Shown here: positions 1-10,640 of the stretch, piece by piece
Position numbering within the stretch: position 1 is the first letter of the stretch
Layout of the letters: each line of letters starts with the position of its first letter
Assembly: GCA_019054805.1 (NCBI GenBank)
Contig: JAHQIY010000001.1
Location: 372,001-436,000, forward strand
Source: Brachionus manjavacas
Taxonomy: Eukaryota; Rotifera; Eurotatoria; Ploima; Brachionidae
Reading direction: 5' to 3'
Length of the DNA: 64,000 bases
Position numbers and translations under genes: made by a program
The notes under the pieces: generated by a model
Databases searched by the model: none
Seen by the model: only the letters and a program-made list of their open reading frames with translations
Told to the model about the DNA's origin: nothing

Positions 1-321
1 TTAAACTAATTATTGATAGATTTTAACTATTAAATTTCAATTATATTAATATTTAATGTCCAACAAAAAAATAATTTACTTAAAGTTCTCCGTAAATTAT
101 ACTTTAAGTCAGTTAAATTTTTGGACAATTTAACATTAAAATATCATTAATTTACCAGTCTGATGTGATAATGGCATTGATGGTTTTGACTCTGATTATG
201 AATTTTTTGGCCTTGAATATTCATTAGATGATAAATTGTTAAATCAGTTGAATGTAGCTTTGACCACCAACAAACATTAAAATAATCTAGAAATGTCTTT
301 TCACATTGCATACTTATAAGG
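1..321. other. AT-rich flank, no gene seen
   Basis: AT-rich sequence left of the large TIR transposon. I see no coding pattern, RNA gene or repeat end before the TA at 322-323. Confidence 0.5.
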
Positions 322-323
322 TA

Positions 324-703
324 CCGTATACCCTTGCAAAGAGATGCATGCACCAAAAACCAAAACTCAGGTTTTAGCCCAAGCATCACGTTACATCTCG
401 CCCATGTTAAACTTTCCCCATTTTGATGCGTGCATTAAAATGCAGATTTTTGGTGTTTAACGCCGCGTTAAAACCCAAAACTCGGTGGAAAACACCGCGT
501 TAATTCCTGAGAATCGAATTTAGACGCGGCATCAATAATACATGTTAGTCATAAACTTATTTTTGAAATTCAAATTTAGATGCCGGGTTAAAAATTAAAA
601 AAAATTCATAAATGATTAAAAATTATTTTTTGTTTTTAAATACATTTTCTAGTTTTAAGTGCGGGGCTAATATTTAGATTTTAAAGTAAAAATTTGAGGA
701 AAA
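324..703. repeat. Left terminal inverted repeat of the 9.4-kb transposon
   Basis: Pairs with 9312-9690 in inverted orientation. It includes blocks rich in CGCG-type dinucleotides (such as AACGCCGCGTTAAAACCC) that stand out from the AT-rich surroundings. The partner differs by scattered substitutions and single-base indels. Confidence 0.85.
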
Positions 704-877
704 AGTAGAAAAATATATGCTGTTATTAGATTTTTCAATCTGAAATGCTTTTAAAATAAAATACAGTTGTAATAAAGCTAAAACTCATAAGTAGCATACA
801 CACTTTCTCTTTTTAAGAATTTTTCTTTATCCATTTTTCTTGGCTTTTATTCACAAAAGTTTTTAAAGATATAAAAA

Positions 878-1440
878 ATGATCGATTCTAGTCAAAGTGA
901 ATTTGTATCTGGGACTGATAGTTCAACTGAAAATTCAGATACCGGTGAAGCACCAGTCGGAATTTCACCAAGTCGTATTAGATACACGTTAGAATATAAG
1001 TTAAAAATTATAAAACATAACCAAAAAGGCAACAGTATTAATGTTTGTTCTAAATAGTATCTTATCGATAGACGTATAATCAGTCGTTGGATTAACGCAG
1101 AGTCTAAAATTTTGAAAACTAAACTCAACCAAAAAAATATGCCGTTAGTTCAAGTGTCGATCGGTCATATTTTCCTGCATTGGAGAACCATCTTAACACA
1201 TGGTTTAACGAAAAAAGGCTTAAAGTATGCTGTCTTAGTGGGACAACAATCAAACTCAAAGCTGCTGAAATTCAAAACACTATGAATGCCAACACAAATG
1301 AATCAGGTATTGAATTTAAAGCATCAAATGGCTGGTTCATTAATTTTTATAGACGAAAAAACTTTGTGTTACGTCGTGTCACTACCAGTAGTCGAGATCT
1401 TCTAAAAATGCTATTGGTTTAATAAAAAGCTTTTTTAGTG
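878..1440 (+). pseudogene. CENP-B/pogo-type transposase DNA-binding region, broken
   Basis: From an ATG at 878 the frame reads a Pipsqueak/CENP-B N-type helix-turn-helix (YTLEYKLKIIKHNQKG ... RRIISRWINAE), interrupted by one in-frame TAG at about 1055. After a frameshift the frame at 1180-1422 gives the second CENP-B-type helix-turn-helix (FKASNGWFINFYRRKNFVLR). Another shift continues with residues resembling the start of a pogo transposase (NAIGLIKSFF) before the sequence breaks off near 1450. The DDE domain is absent. These motifs assign the 9.4-kb element to the Tigger/pogo group. It is a non-functional relic. Confidence 0.65.
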
Positions 1441-1453
1441 AAAACCTAGTAAT

Positions 1454-1560
1454 CGTTACCGTATCCCCTTGTTTAGCGACGCATGCTTTAATACCATAAG
1501 TAGGATATTTGGTGCATGGTCTAATATAGACCTCACTATGTTAAATTTTTTATTTTAAAG
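1454..1560 (+). repeat. Divergent copy of the same transposon terminus
   Basis: TACCGTATCCCCTTGTTTAG followed by CGACGCATGC matches the outer terminus (TACCGTATACCCTTGCAAAG AGATGCATGC) at about 24 of 30 positions, in the same orientation as the left end. It sits where the transposase relic stops. No inverted partner was found in the window, so this is a lone end of a related element. Confidence 0.45.
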
Positions 1561-2113
1561 GTCCTGGTCACATAGTTGATTCATTTTAAAAACGTAGCGT
1601 TTTTAATAGAAATTCAAATAGAAAAGCAGAGCTTAAAAAAAATCTTTATTTTTATGGCAGAACTTAAAGCTAAAAAAAAATTTAATATAAAAATTTTGAT
1701 TGAGTTTATTTTATAGATGCGACGTTAGAGTTATGGTAAAAAAAATATTAAATATAATAAAAAAGTTTAATTTTAATTATTGACCCGGCATTCAAATTTA
1801 AAAATTTAAGACAAAAAAGAGAATAAAAAATCAAAATCATTGAAAAATTATTATCAACTTCCATTTTATTTGAATTTTAGTTTTTAAAAAAAAAATAAGA
1901 AACACTTATATTTATATGCTTTTTATTAAGCCGAAATACCAAAAAACAGCGTGAAAAAAATTTTTTTTTTAAGCAAATACTTAATTGAGAACAAGAGAGA
2001 AGATTTTATGATTTTAACGCTGCTTCTATATTCAAAATCAAAGTATTTAAATATTTTTTTTATTTTAATACTTTTGTGTTTTAGATGACGTGCTTTTGGA
2101 AAAATTATGAATA

Positions 2114-2348
2114 TGTAAAGTCTCAACTTGGAAGTGACTTTAGGATGGGAACACTAAGATAGAACAAATGTAAAATTAAGTTTAGTAATAGTATATTGGA
2201 AATCCTCCTGTTTTTGGGAGAAACAAGATATTTATAGTGAAGAACATGTGTTTTAGAAAAGGAATAGAAAACATCCGTTAACAAAAATAAAGAAATAAGG
2301 ACTAGAGAAATGAGGAGTTTGTAGTGTCAAGCTTTGAGTCTTAACACA
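2114..2348 (-). repeat. 3' LTR of the Ty3-like element
   Basis: On the minus strand this 235-bp segment starts TGTGTTAAGACTC and ends GAGACTTTACA, the usual TG...CA boundaries. A purine-rich TGAGGGGAAGG lies directly before it, as expected for the polypurine tract that primes plus-strand synthesis. No partner LTR was found in the window, so the borders rest on these signals only. Confidence 0.6.
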
Positions 2349-2480
2349 CCTTCCCCTCAGTAAAGAGTGGCTTAGGTGCCAAAATAACAGGCAAAAACAA
2401 AAAGAAAAAACGTTGGAAACATCTACAAAAAAAAAAGAAAATTAATAGCTCCATGACGTTAGTAATGGAGTGGGCCGTAG

Positions 2481-3335
2481 TTATTTTCGGCCCAGCCGCG
2501 CGCGACATTGTGGGCAACTGCGTTGTTCTGCTTTAACCCATCGCCTCAAGCAGGGCTCGCAGAAGAGGTGTCCACATTGCGTGCTAACCACACTTATAAC
2601 ATTGCTAAAATCCTCCATGCATACCACACAAATGCCAGCCGAGAAATTATGACTTTTCGCTTTTGGTAGAGGACTGAGCTCTGCTATCGGGATAAACTCG
2701 GCTTCCCGGGGCCTCTCATTCTGGACTTGCCCCATTTGTTGCCTGATCGGCAGCGGTATCCATGCCCGAGTGACAACTGTGTCTAAGGTGGGTGTTGACT
2801 CGCGGCTGGGAGCCCTAGCCTGAGGTTCGAGAAGCAGCTGGGTAATCTCTGTTGTTACAGCGTCGTCTGCTGTTCTGACGCTTGTACCTGCCTCTCTAAT
2901 TTGCGGTTCGCTTCCTTGAGGCGGTCTAGCTCGGTTAATTGTTCTCGCGTTTGAGCTGCTTCTGTAATGGTGTTGAGCCGTAAGCTCGCGTTTTAGCTGC
3001 TTTATTTGTTCGAGTTGATTGGCGACTCGTGGTGTTGCTGGCGTGTCTTGTAGCATGTGGTGGGGTTGAGTTGGTTTCTTCTTCAGCTCAAACCGAATTT
3101 CGGTACCTGGTTCACCCTGCCCGTTCAGAAATTCGACGGCTTCCTGATGGATGGCCGGGTTTTCGTACCGTACAAATGCGAAGTTCGTCTTATGGAAGTT
3201 GCGGGACGGACCAAGTACAACGGTTCTTATTGGGCCTAACCTTCCCGAATACCTATTGAGCTCCTCAATTAGTTTTCGCTTTGAATTGGGCACGTTGGGT
3301 ATGCCGTGTACCATTAAATCTAGCATGGTGTCCAT
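2481..3335 (-). CDS. RRM-RING protein encoded in the env position of the Ty3-like element
   Basis: An open frame of 284 residues from an ATG at 3335. Residues about 6-80 look like an RNA-recognition motif, with an RNP2-like LMVHGIP and an RNP1-like TNFAFVRY. The middle is a low-complexity linker rich in Q, R, S and T. The C-terminus is a C3HC4 RING: C236, C239, C254, H256, C259, C262, C274, C277, a spacing used by RING E3 ubiquitin ligases. The gene lies between the integrase end and the polypurine tract/LTR, on the same strand, where some Ty3 elements carry env or accessory genes. Its G+C content is visibly higher than that of its surroundings. An RNA-binding ubiquitin ligase is an inference from the domains. 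A captured host gene is the main alternative origin. Confidence 0.7.
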   Translation of the reverse strand: MDTMLDLMVHGIPNVPNSKRKLIEELNRYSGRLGPIRTVVLGPSRNFHKTNFAFVRYENPAIHQEAVEFLNGQGEPGTEIRFELKKKPTQPHHMLQDTPATPRVANQLEQIKQLKRELTAQHHYRSSSNARTINRARPPQGSEPQIREAGTSVRTADDAVTTEITQLLLEPQARAPSRESTPTLDTVVTRAWIPLPIRQQMGQVQNERPREAEFIPIAELSPLPKAKSHNFSAGICVVCMEDFSNVISVVSTQCGHLFCEPCLRRWVKAEQRSCPQCRARLGRK

Positions 3336-6300
3336 TCTTTATTTTGGTTTGAAACAACTACTTTAAAAACGACTACAACAAGTTGAATAACACTACAAAA
3401 TGAAAAGTGAGAAATTTTTATTATTTAGCTAGTGACATAAAAGTGTCTTTTGGATATTTATTTACAATTGCAAATGTACTTTGCATCGAATTGGGGTTGA
3501 CAAAGATTTAGATTTTAGGGCACTGACTAGAGCCAATTAAACCCTATTAAGTGAGAGAAAGAGTTAGGTTTGGGCTATTTAGGCTGATTAATTCGAATTC
3601 AGAAAAAATTATAGAAGGAAAAATAAAAAGAGTTAAGATTATCGATGATGCAAATGTACATTGGCTTAACGTTTGATCGTATCAAAGTTCAATCCTGTCA
3701 ACTGGCTTTTGCACAAGTTGACTTCTACGGGTTCTAGTTGAGCGAGCTTCATTGAGCCGCTTCTTAAGGTACTTGCTGGGTTTGTAAGTTTCGTCTTCAT
3801 CTGTTGATTCCAAAACAGCTGTTGGCGATTGACAAGAGCCTTCGTATTCGACAATCGACTTTCACTCCGTGTTGCTCTTGTTCTTCCCTTACCACGTGCT
3901 GGAACCGGTAAACTTAATTTCTTGTTTTTCTTTGTGGTTTTAGCTTTGATTTCTACGTTTTTGTCGTCATTTAATAATGCTGAAGTTGAGCCAAAGAACT
4001 TTTTAAGCCTGTTGTGATGTATTAGTTTTATTTTTGAGTTCGATTTTTGGTACTTTTTGATTTTATAGTTGACTGGCCCAATTTTCTCTAAGATACAATA
4101 CGGTCCTTCCCATTTTGGGGCTAGCTTCTTTGATTTGCCAGTTTTAACCGATGGCTTATTAAGCATTACCAATTCATCAACTTGGTATTCCATCGGCTTA
4201 ATGTTCCTTTCATAGTAGATCTTTGATTTTTCTACTTTACAATCCAGTTTGGTTTCTACCACTTTGTAAACTGCTCGCAAATGTTCTTTTACGTATTGGG
4301 TCACCATGAACATTTCCGTGTTTTGCTCGCTAACTACTACTGACTCGCCCTCTTCATCCTGGGCCTGGTTCATCTCCATGACCAAATCTAATGGGGTTTT
4401 CGGTTCCCTTCCGTAGACGACTTCATAAGGCGTACAATTGGTTGTTGCGTGCGTCGATGTATTATAGGCGTATGCAAGGTACGGTAACAGCTCGTCCAAA
4501 TTGTTCTGGTTGTCATCTACAAAGCAGGACAACATATTTTTTAATGTCCGATTGAACCGTTCGGTTAAGCCGTCGCACTCCGGGTGGGATGGGGAGGTTT
4601 CAATTGGTGGATGTCTAACATCTTGTTAACGCGCCTGAGTAGTTCCGATTGGAAATTCTTAGCCCCGTCTGTTGAGATGTTAACAAATAACCCATGGCTC
4701 ATCATTAATTGCATTAACCGGTTTGCTACACTCTCCGCCGTCATGTTCTCCAGCGCAATTAACGCTACACATTTATCGTCTCTGTCTTATTACTCGGCGG
4801 TAACTACTACCCTTTGGGTTGGGTCAGTGGCCTCACTCTGTTCTATTGCTAATGAAATTGACGTGTTTGTGAGCGCCGTCCGAGTCATCGTCCTCACTGA
4901 TAACAACTACGCTTAAGTCGGTCTCCCCTGTTTCTGATCGCTTGATAACACAATAAACTAGCTTTTGATTATTGTCTGAGTGCGTATCCTCTTCTTCATC
5001 ATCTAGTCCTGTACCAAGTGGCCAACGTGATAATGCATCGGCGTTTGTTTGCACCTTTCCATTTCTATACATGATCTAGAAGGCGTATACATTTATTCTA
5101 ATGATCCATCGTGAGAGTCTAGCGTTGGGGTTCGCACATGATAGAAGCCAAGAAAACAACTACGAAACCTGCTTCAATGAACCTTTTTAATACTTTGTTC
5201 ATTGAGCGCTGAAAGTTGCTGGAGCATTGATTAAACCAATTGGCATTACTAGGTATTCAAAGAGACCCCATTCACAAATGAATGCTGTGTACGGGCGGCT
5301 TGCGGCGTCCATTAGAATTTGGAAATAACCTGTAAATAAGTCCAACTTGGTGAAACATCTTGACTTGGCCAACAGTGTGTACAGTTCCTCGCAGTTTGGG
5401 AACGGGTAGGCATCCTTCCAGGTCTCATTGTTTATCATCGATAGTCCACCGTTATTCTTAGGAATCCGTCTAGCTTGGTGACTAACATGAGGGGTGAAGC
5501 CCACGGCGAATTGCTTGGCTGGATGAGCTTAGCGTCTAACATTTCGTCCAACATTTTTTTAAATTCCTCTCGCGCGCTGTATGGTATCCGCCTTGTTCGA
5601 TGTTCGGGTTCATCAACTGAATGGTGTGCTCAAAGCATTGTGACGGTTTAAGCTCTCTAAAGGATGATGCAGCTATGCTTTTGATTGACTCCTGTATTTT
5701 GTTCATATGTTTTGTCTATATTGATGTCCATGACGCTGCGTATGTACCTTGAGGAGTTGTACACCTTCATCAAATAAAACTTGGGTTTAATCGTCACCTG
5801 TTTACTCATTTGCGCCACGGTCTTTCTTAATTCATCTATTGGTTTTTTGAAAAATGGGAATTGTTGGAGCAGATCCATTCCTAGTAGGGAATCCACCACC
5901 AGATCTTTGATAACAACTAAGAACGTGAATATCGAGACTTCGCCAATAGAAATTTGGGCGTATGTTCTACCTAGGACGGTTAAGCCTGATCTGTTGTAGC
6001 ATGCTCGAACCCTGGTAGTAGCCATGTAGTTGGAGGGTCGACTCGCTCGGTAGTTTCTAAGGCAGTTCTTGGCGAGATGCTTGTGATGTGTACAATTCGT
6101 GCACCAGTCTTGATTTGGTTTAGTAGTAAAATTTGCTCGATGCTGTGGAATATCGTTATTGTATTGACCACTCTGGGGTCCGTTTATCCCTTGACTCTCG
6201 GCATTGCATCGACTAAATGCCTTCTCTAGCTCAGATTAATTTATAATTGTTTTTACATACAATATAAAACAGGTTTAAGTATGAGTCCTTTTTGAGAGCT

Positions 6301-6549
6301 CTTTTTGGACATGAAATGTTTATTGGTTAGATGTTTTAAATTTACCTACTAAAAACAGCTAAAGAATTTTTCTTGTTATTAGGGAATTAATTAATAAGTC
6401 ATTTACCTGCCAATTATTTTTTGTTACTAATTAAATAAAAAATAAATTAAAGGTTAAAAAAATAAAGCTGATGAACAATTAGATGATGAAGATGATGATG
6501 ATGAAAATGTTGATGATTGTTTTGTTTTTTCAGAAGATTTGCTCAAGTA

Positions 6550-8440
6550 AAGAGACGAGTTAAATCTTAAAGGATTTTTGGAACCAAAACTGGCAAGAGT
6601 TTATTAAAAAAATGGGAAAAAACCCATTATCGAGCAGACCATTTTGGAGAAATATTAATAAGTTTAGATCAAAGAAATGTTCGAGGCAAATTCCCATGTT
6701 AATTAAAGATGAAAAATGGTTCAATACAGATAAAGATAAAGGAGAAATCTTCGGAAACATCTTAAAAACAACTTTAAGTCCTCATTTAGATTTAGGTATA
6801 TCTGAGAGTGATAATGAAATAGCAGATACAATCTCAGGTTTCCTAAAAAAAATAATGTACTAAATAATCTGATTGAACCAATTACTGTTTCAGAAATTAC
6901 ATCCTCTTTAAAAAAGTTAAAAGAAGTGTTAGGATCAGGTATAGATGGCATCCACAACTTAATGTTAAAAAATCTCCCTTATGAGTCTTTAGTAAAATTA
7001 AGTCATCTTTTTAACATGAGTTTGGAACAAGGTAATGTCCATAAAACCTGGAAAATAGCTTGTATAACTATGATACCAAAGAAATTTCCTCCCACTGAGG
7101 ACCCTTCTGACTATCGTCCTATTAATATGACAAGTTGCCTTGGTAAGTTACTTGAACGTATTATTTATACAAGAATATACCATTTTCTTGAAAGAAATAA
7201 CCTACTTATAAATGAGCAATCAGGATTTAGAAAACATAGGCGCACAGCGGATAATCTTTATTTTCTTATACAAAAAGTCGTAAATCTTTTAATAGAAGGA
7301 AAAAAGTCTGCTGTTTATATTTTGACATTTCTAAAGCCTTTGATAGAGTTTGGCATGATGGACTAATTTATAAGCTAATTAAAACTAATCTTCCTCCTTA
7401 TCTTATTTACTGGATCAGATTATTCTCAATTCCAGATCATTTATAGTAAAAGTAAACGGACATTTGAGTGACCAATACTTAATTAAAGCAGGGGTTCCAC
7501 AAGGATCAATAATTAGTCCGCTTCTTTTCAGCATTTTCATTAATGACATACCTAAAAGAAATAAGACTAATAGCCAATACTCTCTTCTTTTTGAAGATGA
7601 CTTAGCTACCTATTTTATTTTTAAAAAGGCTTTTCTAATGGAAAATGAAAATGACTGTTGAAAAGTCATGCTACACGATCTTTGAAAAAAACTCTAGAAA
7701 AAAAACTAATCTTGACCAAAAATTATATGAAAACAGTTTAAATCTAAAAGAAAAAGTTAAGTTCTTAGGAATTACATTAGACTCAAAACTTACATTTAGC
7801 TTAATGGTGGATGAGATAAAAGAGCGCTGTAACTCAAGACTAAATATTATTAAATATCTATCGAATGAAAAATTGGGCCTTAAACCCAAAACATTAGGGA
7901 ATCTATACAAATCCTTAATAGGATCAATTCTCGATTATTCTTTTCCTTGTTTAAATTCACTCACAGAAACCAACATTAAAAAAATACAAGTGATTCAAAA
8001 TTCAGCAGTTAGATCCATCTTGAAACTAAAATATGATACTCCCTCCAACATAATGCATCATGAGGCATATAATAAACTTAAACTACTAACAGTCTCAAAT
8101 CGACTTTTTGAGTTGAGTGAGAGATATGTTAGGGCAGGACTGAGTCATTCTATTCCATTGGTTGTCAGACTTGTGGAGGAATACAAAGAAGGTTTCGAAG
8201 CAAGATATATTGAATACCCAACTTCATTGTGTAATTGCAACTTTATTATTTCTTCTTTTTTCCCTGAAAAATCAGACATTTAAAAATATGTATCCTGTTA
8301 TTCTCTATATCAATATATCTAATTTTAATTTTCTTCTATTTTAACTTATTTTATTTTATTTTTCTTTTTTTTTTTTTAATCTGAAGGAGCCTTAGCTCGA
8401 TACAGATATACAAATAAATAATAAATAAATCCGAAAAGAA
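6550..8440 (+). mobile_element. LINE family A (Jockey/I-like), 5'-truncated and degenerate
   Basis: Reverse transcriptase motifs appear in order but in shifting frames: SGIDGIHNLMLKNLP (about 6930), DPSDYRPINMTSCLGKLLER (about 7105), NEQSGFRKHRRTADNL (about 7215), the remains of FDISKAFDR (about 7325), AGVPQGSIISPLLFS (about 7490), then a C-terminal domain to 8283. At least three frameshifts separate the pieces, and the YADD box is altered to FEDD (about 7595). No endonuclease was found upstream. The 3' end shares CTGAAGGAGC and TTAGCTCG with the LINE at 29.8-31.9 kb, followed by an A-rich TAAATAAT tail. The same family also left a relic near 20.5 kb. Confidence 0.8.
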
Positions 8441-8444
8441 AAGC

Positions 8445-8870
8445 ACCTTAACTAGTGTCTGAGTTCGATGAACCTGATCAAGATCAAGAAAATCTAAATC
8501 CAATACAAACAAGGGAGAAATAAATGAAGAAAGCGAGATTAAACGCTGTTGCTGGACAAAAAAAAACAATAAAATAATGTCAAGCAGGAATACGAAAGTA
8601 ATAAATTCTTTTGAAGTAGGTGATCTAGTATTATATCACTCAGAAGATGTTGATAGAGGTGCTTCAGATCCCCAAAATATTTTATACCAAAAGATAAGAA
8701 AGATGAGTACGTAAGCGTAGGAGTTAGAAAAGCAGTAAGATTACTAACTAAAATGTAATTGTACTGGGAACTGTGCCACTAAGCGTTGTTCATGTAAGAA
8801 AGCCAATCTTAAGTGCAGTTCAAAATGTCACGGCAAAGAATTTGAATGCGCCAATTGTGAATAATTATTT
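8445..8870 (+). pseudogene. C-terminal fragment of a Ginger/KRBA2-like integrase
   Basis: Broken frames read FEVGDLVLYHSEDVDRGASD and, after a shift, NCTGNCATKRCSCKKANLKC with SSKCHGKEFECANCE. These match the corresponding segments of the Ginger integrase at 33.2-35.0 kb (INIGDYVLLP-type segment, then a cysteine-rich CXC-like tail). Only this end is present. Its N-terminal side is lost where LINE family A ends, suggesting the LINE replaced or interrupted it. Confidence 0.6.
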
Positions 8871-9311
8871 GTTTTGCTTTTTAATTTTTTAAATTGAATT
8901 TGACTTTATTATAAATGTAATTCCAAATATGAATGCCATGCAATTTAATAAATTTTCTTATTTTTTAAATTTAATAATTTTCTTTTTGTTTTTAATTTAC
9001 ATATTTGCCAAACAATTAATGGCAATTATTGAATTACATTAAAATCACAAAATTATTTTTCCCATGTCATTTTCAGAAAAGTGATGGCAATAAACGAAAT
9101 TTATAAAAAAATTTTTTTTTTATTCTTTGACAATGGTATTTCGCGAAAAATCTTGTCATTTCGCATTATGCCCAATTTCATGTTTTGTGGGTAACATCAA
9201 CACTGATCAATCACCAGCCGTCGCGCTGAACTTTTAAAATAGAAGATTTTATCCTTCTATCAATTTATAATTTTAATATCCAAATTTTTAATTTCAATTT
9301 TTTTTCCAATC

Positions 9312-9690
9312 TTTTCCTCAAATTTTTACTTTAAAATCTAAATATTTGCCCCGCACTTTAGCTAGAAAATGTATTTAAAAACAAAAAATAATTTTTAATC
9401 ATTTATGAATTTTTTTTAATTTTTAACCCGGCATCTAAATTTGAATTTGAAAAATAAGTTTATGACTTACATTTATTATTGATGCCGCGTCTAAATTCGA
9501 TTCTCAGGAATTAACGCGGTGTTTTCCACCGAGTTTTGGGTTTTAACGCGGCGTTAAACACCAAAAATCTGCATTTTAATGCACGCATCAAAAGGGGGAA
9601 AGTTTAACATGGGCGAGATGTAACGTGATGCTTGGGCTAAAACCTGAGTTTTGGTTTTTGGTGCATGCATCTCTTTGCAAAGGTATACGG
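9312..9690. repeat. Right terminal inverted repeat of the 9.4-kb transposon
   Basis: Reverse complement of 324-703. It ends ...GGTATACGG followed by TA, the likely target-site duplication. Confidence 0.85.
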
Positions 9691-9692
9691 TA

Positions 9693-10640
9693 AATGTGGT
9701 GTAGCAATTATGGCAATGATTTAAGTTTACTTAAGACCTCGTTATTTAAGACGAAGTAAAATTTTAATGGGAGTATTATTTAAAATGCTTAGATTAAACC
9801 AAAAGGCTGAATTTGAATAACCCATTTTTAAAACTTGAAAATTTTTTACATAAAGTTATTATTAAATCAATTAAAAAATAAAGCAAAAAGATTTCAAATA
9901 AAATGTAAAGAATATTAAAAATACATTTATTAAAATAGAGTGTAACTTTTAACAACTCTGTTATCTAAAAATACTTAAAGACAACTTCTTAAGTTTATTA
10001 AAAATATTCTTGCTTTGGACACATATTATTTAAAACGTTACTATCATGTATCTAGATCCAAATGACAGATTTATTTGATTGTTTTGATTTATTAACAGGG
10101 CCCTTTGTCCAGGCATCATATAAAGGTAAAACGCTTATTTGGAATTTTTTCATTTGTGGCTGCAGCAAGCTTGACGTATCCTTTAGGATTGATTTTTGTC
10201 ATAAAAATTCTGGTAAAATTAGAAGCTCGAACGAAAATAATTGTTCCTAAGAAAATAAGCACCTCAGGACTCAATATCATTATTTCTTATTTTAGAAAAA
10301 AAACGTATTTTTGTAAAAATTTAGGTTTACTCTTGAGTTAAACAAAATTTTCACCGCTATCACTAATTTAAAAGCGTTAATAGAACAAAATACAAATTAA
10401 GAGGAACATTAAACTTCTAAATCTTTATGCTAGCTTTAAATCTTTATTTTAAAACTAAAAATCTAAAATACAATATAAATATGTAATGGTAAATTTTGAA
10501 AACACGTAAATTTATATATTTACGTGTTTTCATTTAAGTAAAATCAGATTAGGTCTAGTTTAAATTAAAGAGAATCAATTAAACCGATATAACGTATGAA
10601 GTAGACTAGTTAAATAGATAAATAAAAAGTAAAATATAAA
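9693..10640. other. Gene-poor stretch with a Ginger-like terminus
   Basis: AT-rich. At 10480-10540 the sequence resembles the left end of the Ginger element at 32920 (TGTAAT, GTAAATTTTGA, then ACGTAAATTTAT). It contains a hairpin with 14-bp arms, GAAAACACGTAAAT (10498-10511) and its complement (10518-10531). Two overlapping open frames at 10062-10341 include a hydrophobic run but resemble nothing I recognise. Confidence 0.4.

Larger units (their letters stand above)
2114..6240 (-). mobile_element. Ty3/Gypsy-like LTR retrotransposon, broken, one LTR visible
   Basis: Read on the minus strand, the parts run in Ty3 order: a CX2CX4HX4C zinc knuckle (about 6060-6110), aspartic protease region (about 5850-6000), reverse transcriptase region (about 5200-5650), RNase H region (about 4830-5150), integrase and its C-terminal part (about 3666-4700), an extra RRM-RING open frame (2481-3335), a polypurine tract (2349-2359) and a 3' LTR (2114-2348). 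No second LTR and no capsid part were seen beyond 6240, so the 5' end is missing. The pol region has several breaks; this is a fossil. The missing end and single LTR prevent dating by LTR divergence. Confidence 0.8.
324..9690 (+). mobile_element. Large TIR transposon (pogo/Tigger-like) swollen by nested insertions
   Basis: About 380 bp at 324-703 reappears as its reverse complement at 9312-9690 with only scattered differences. The outer ends read CCGTATACCCTTGCAAAGAG inward, and TA dinucleotides abut both ends (322-323, 9691-9692). A TA duplication fits the Tc1/mariner/pogo superfamily. Next to the left repeat are remains of a transposase DNA-binding region (878-1440). The interior holds later arrivals: a Ty3-like element (2114 to about 6240), a LINE (about 6550-8440) and the end of a Ginger-like integrase (about 8445-8870). 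The element's own sequence is thus mainly 324-1450 and 8880-9690. No catalytic DDE domain was found, so it is not autonomous. Confidence 0.8.

Noticed and set aside
1926-2126. 66-codon minus-strand frame before the LTR
   Set aside because: Made of K, I and F codons typical of AT-rich non-coding DNA, with no motif; it runs into the LTR boundary.
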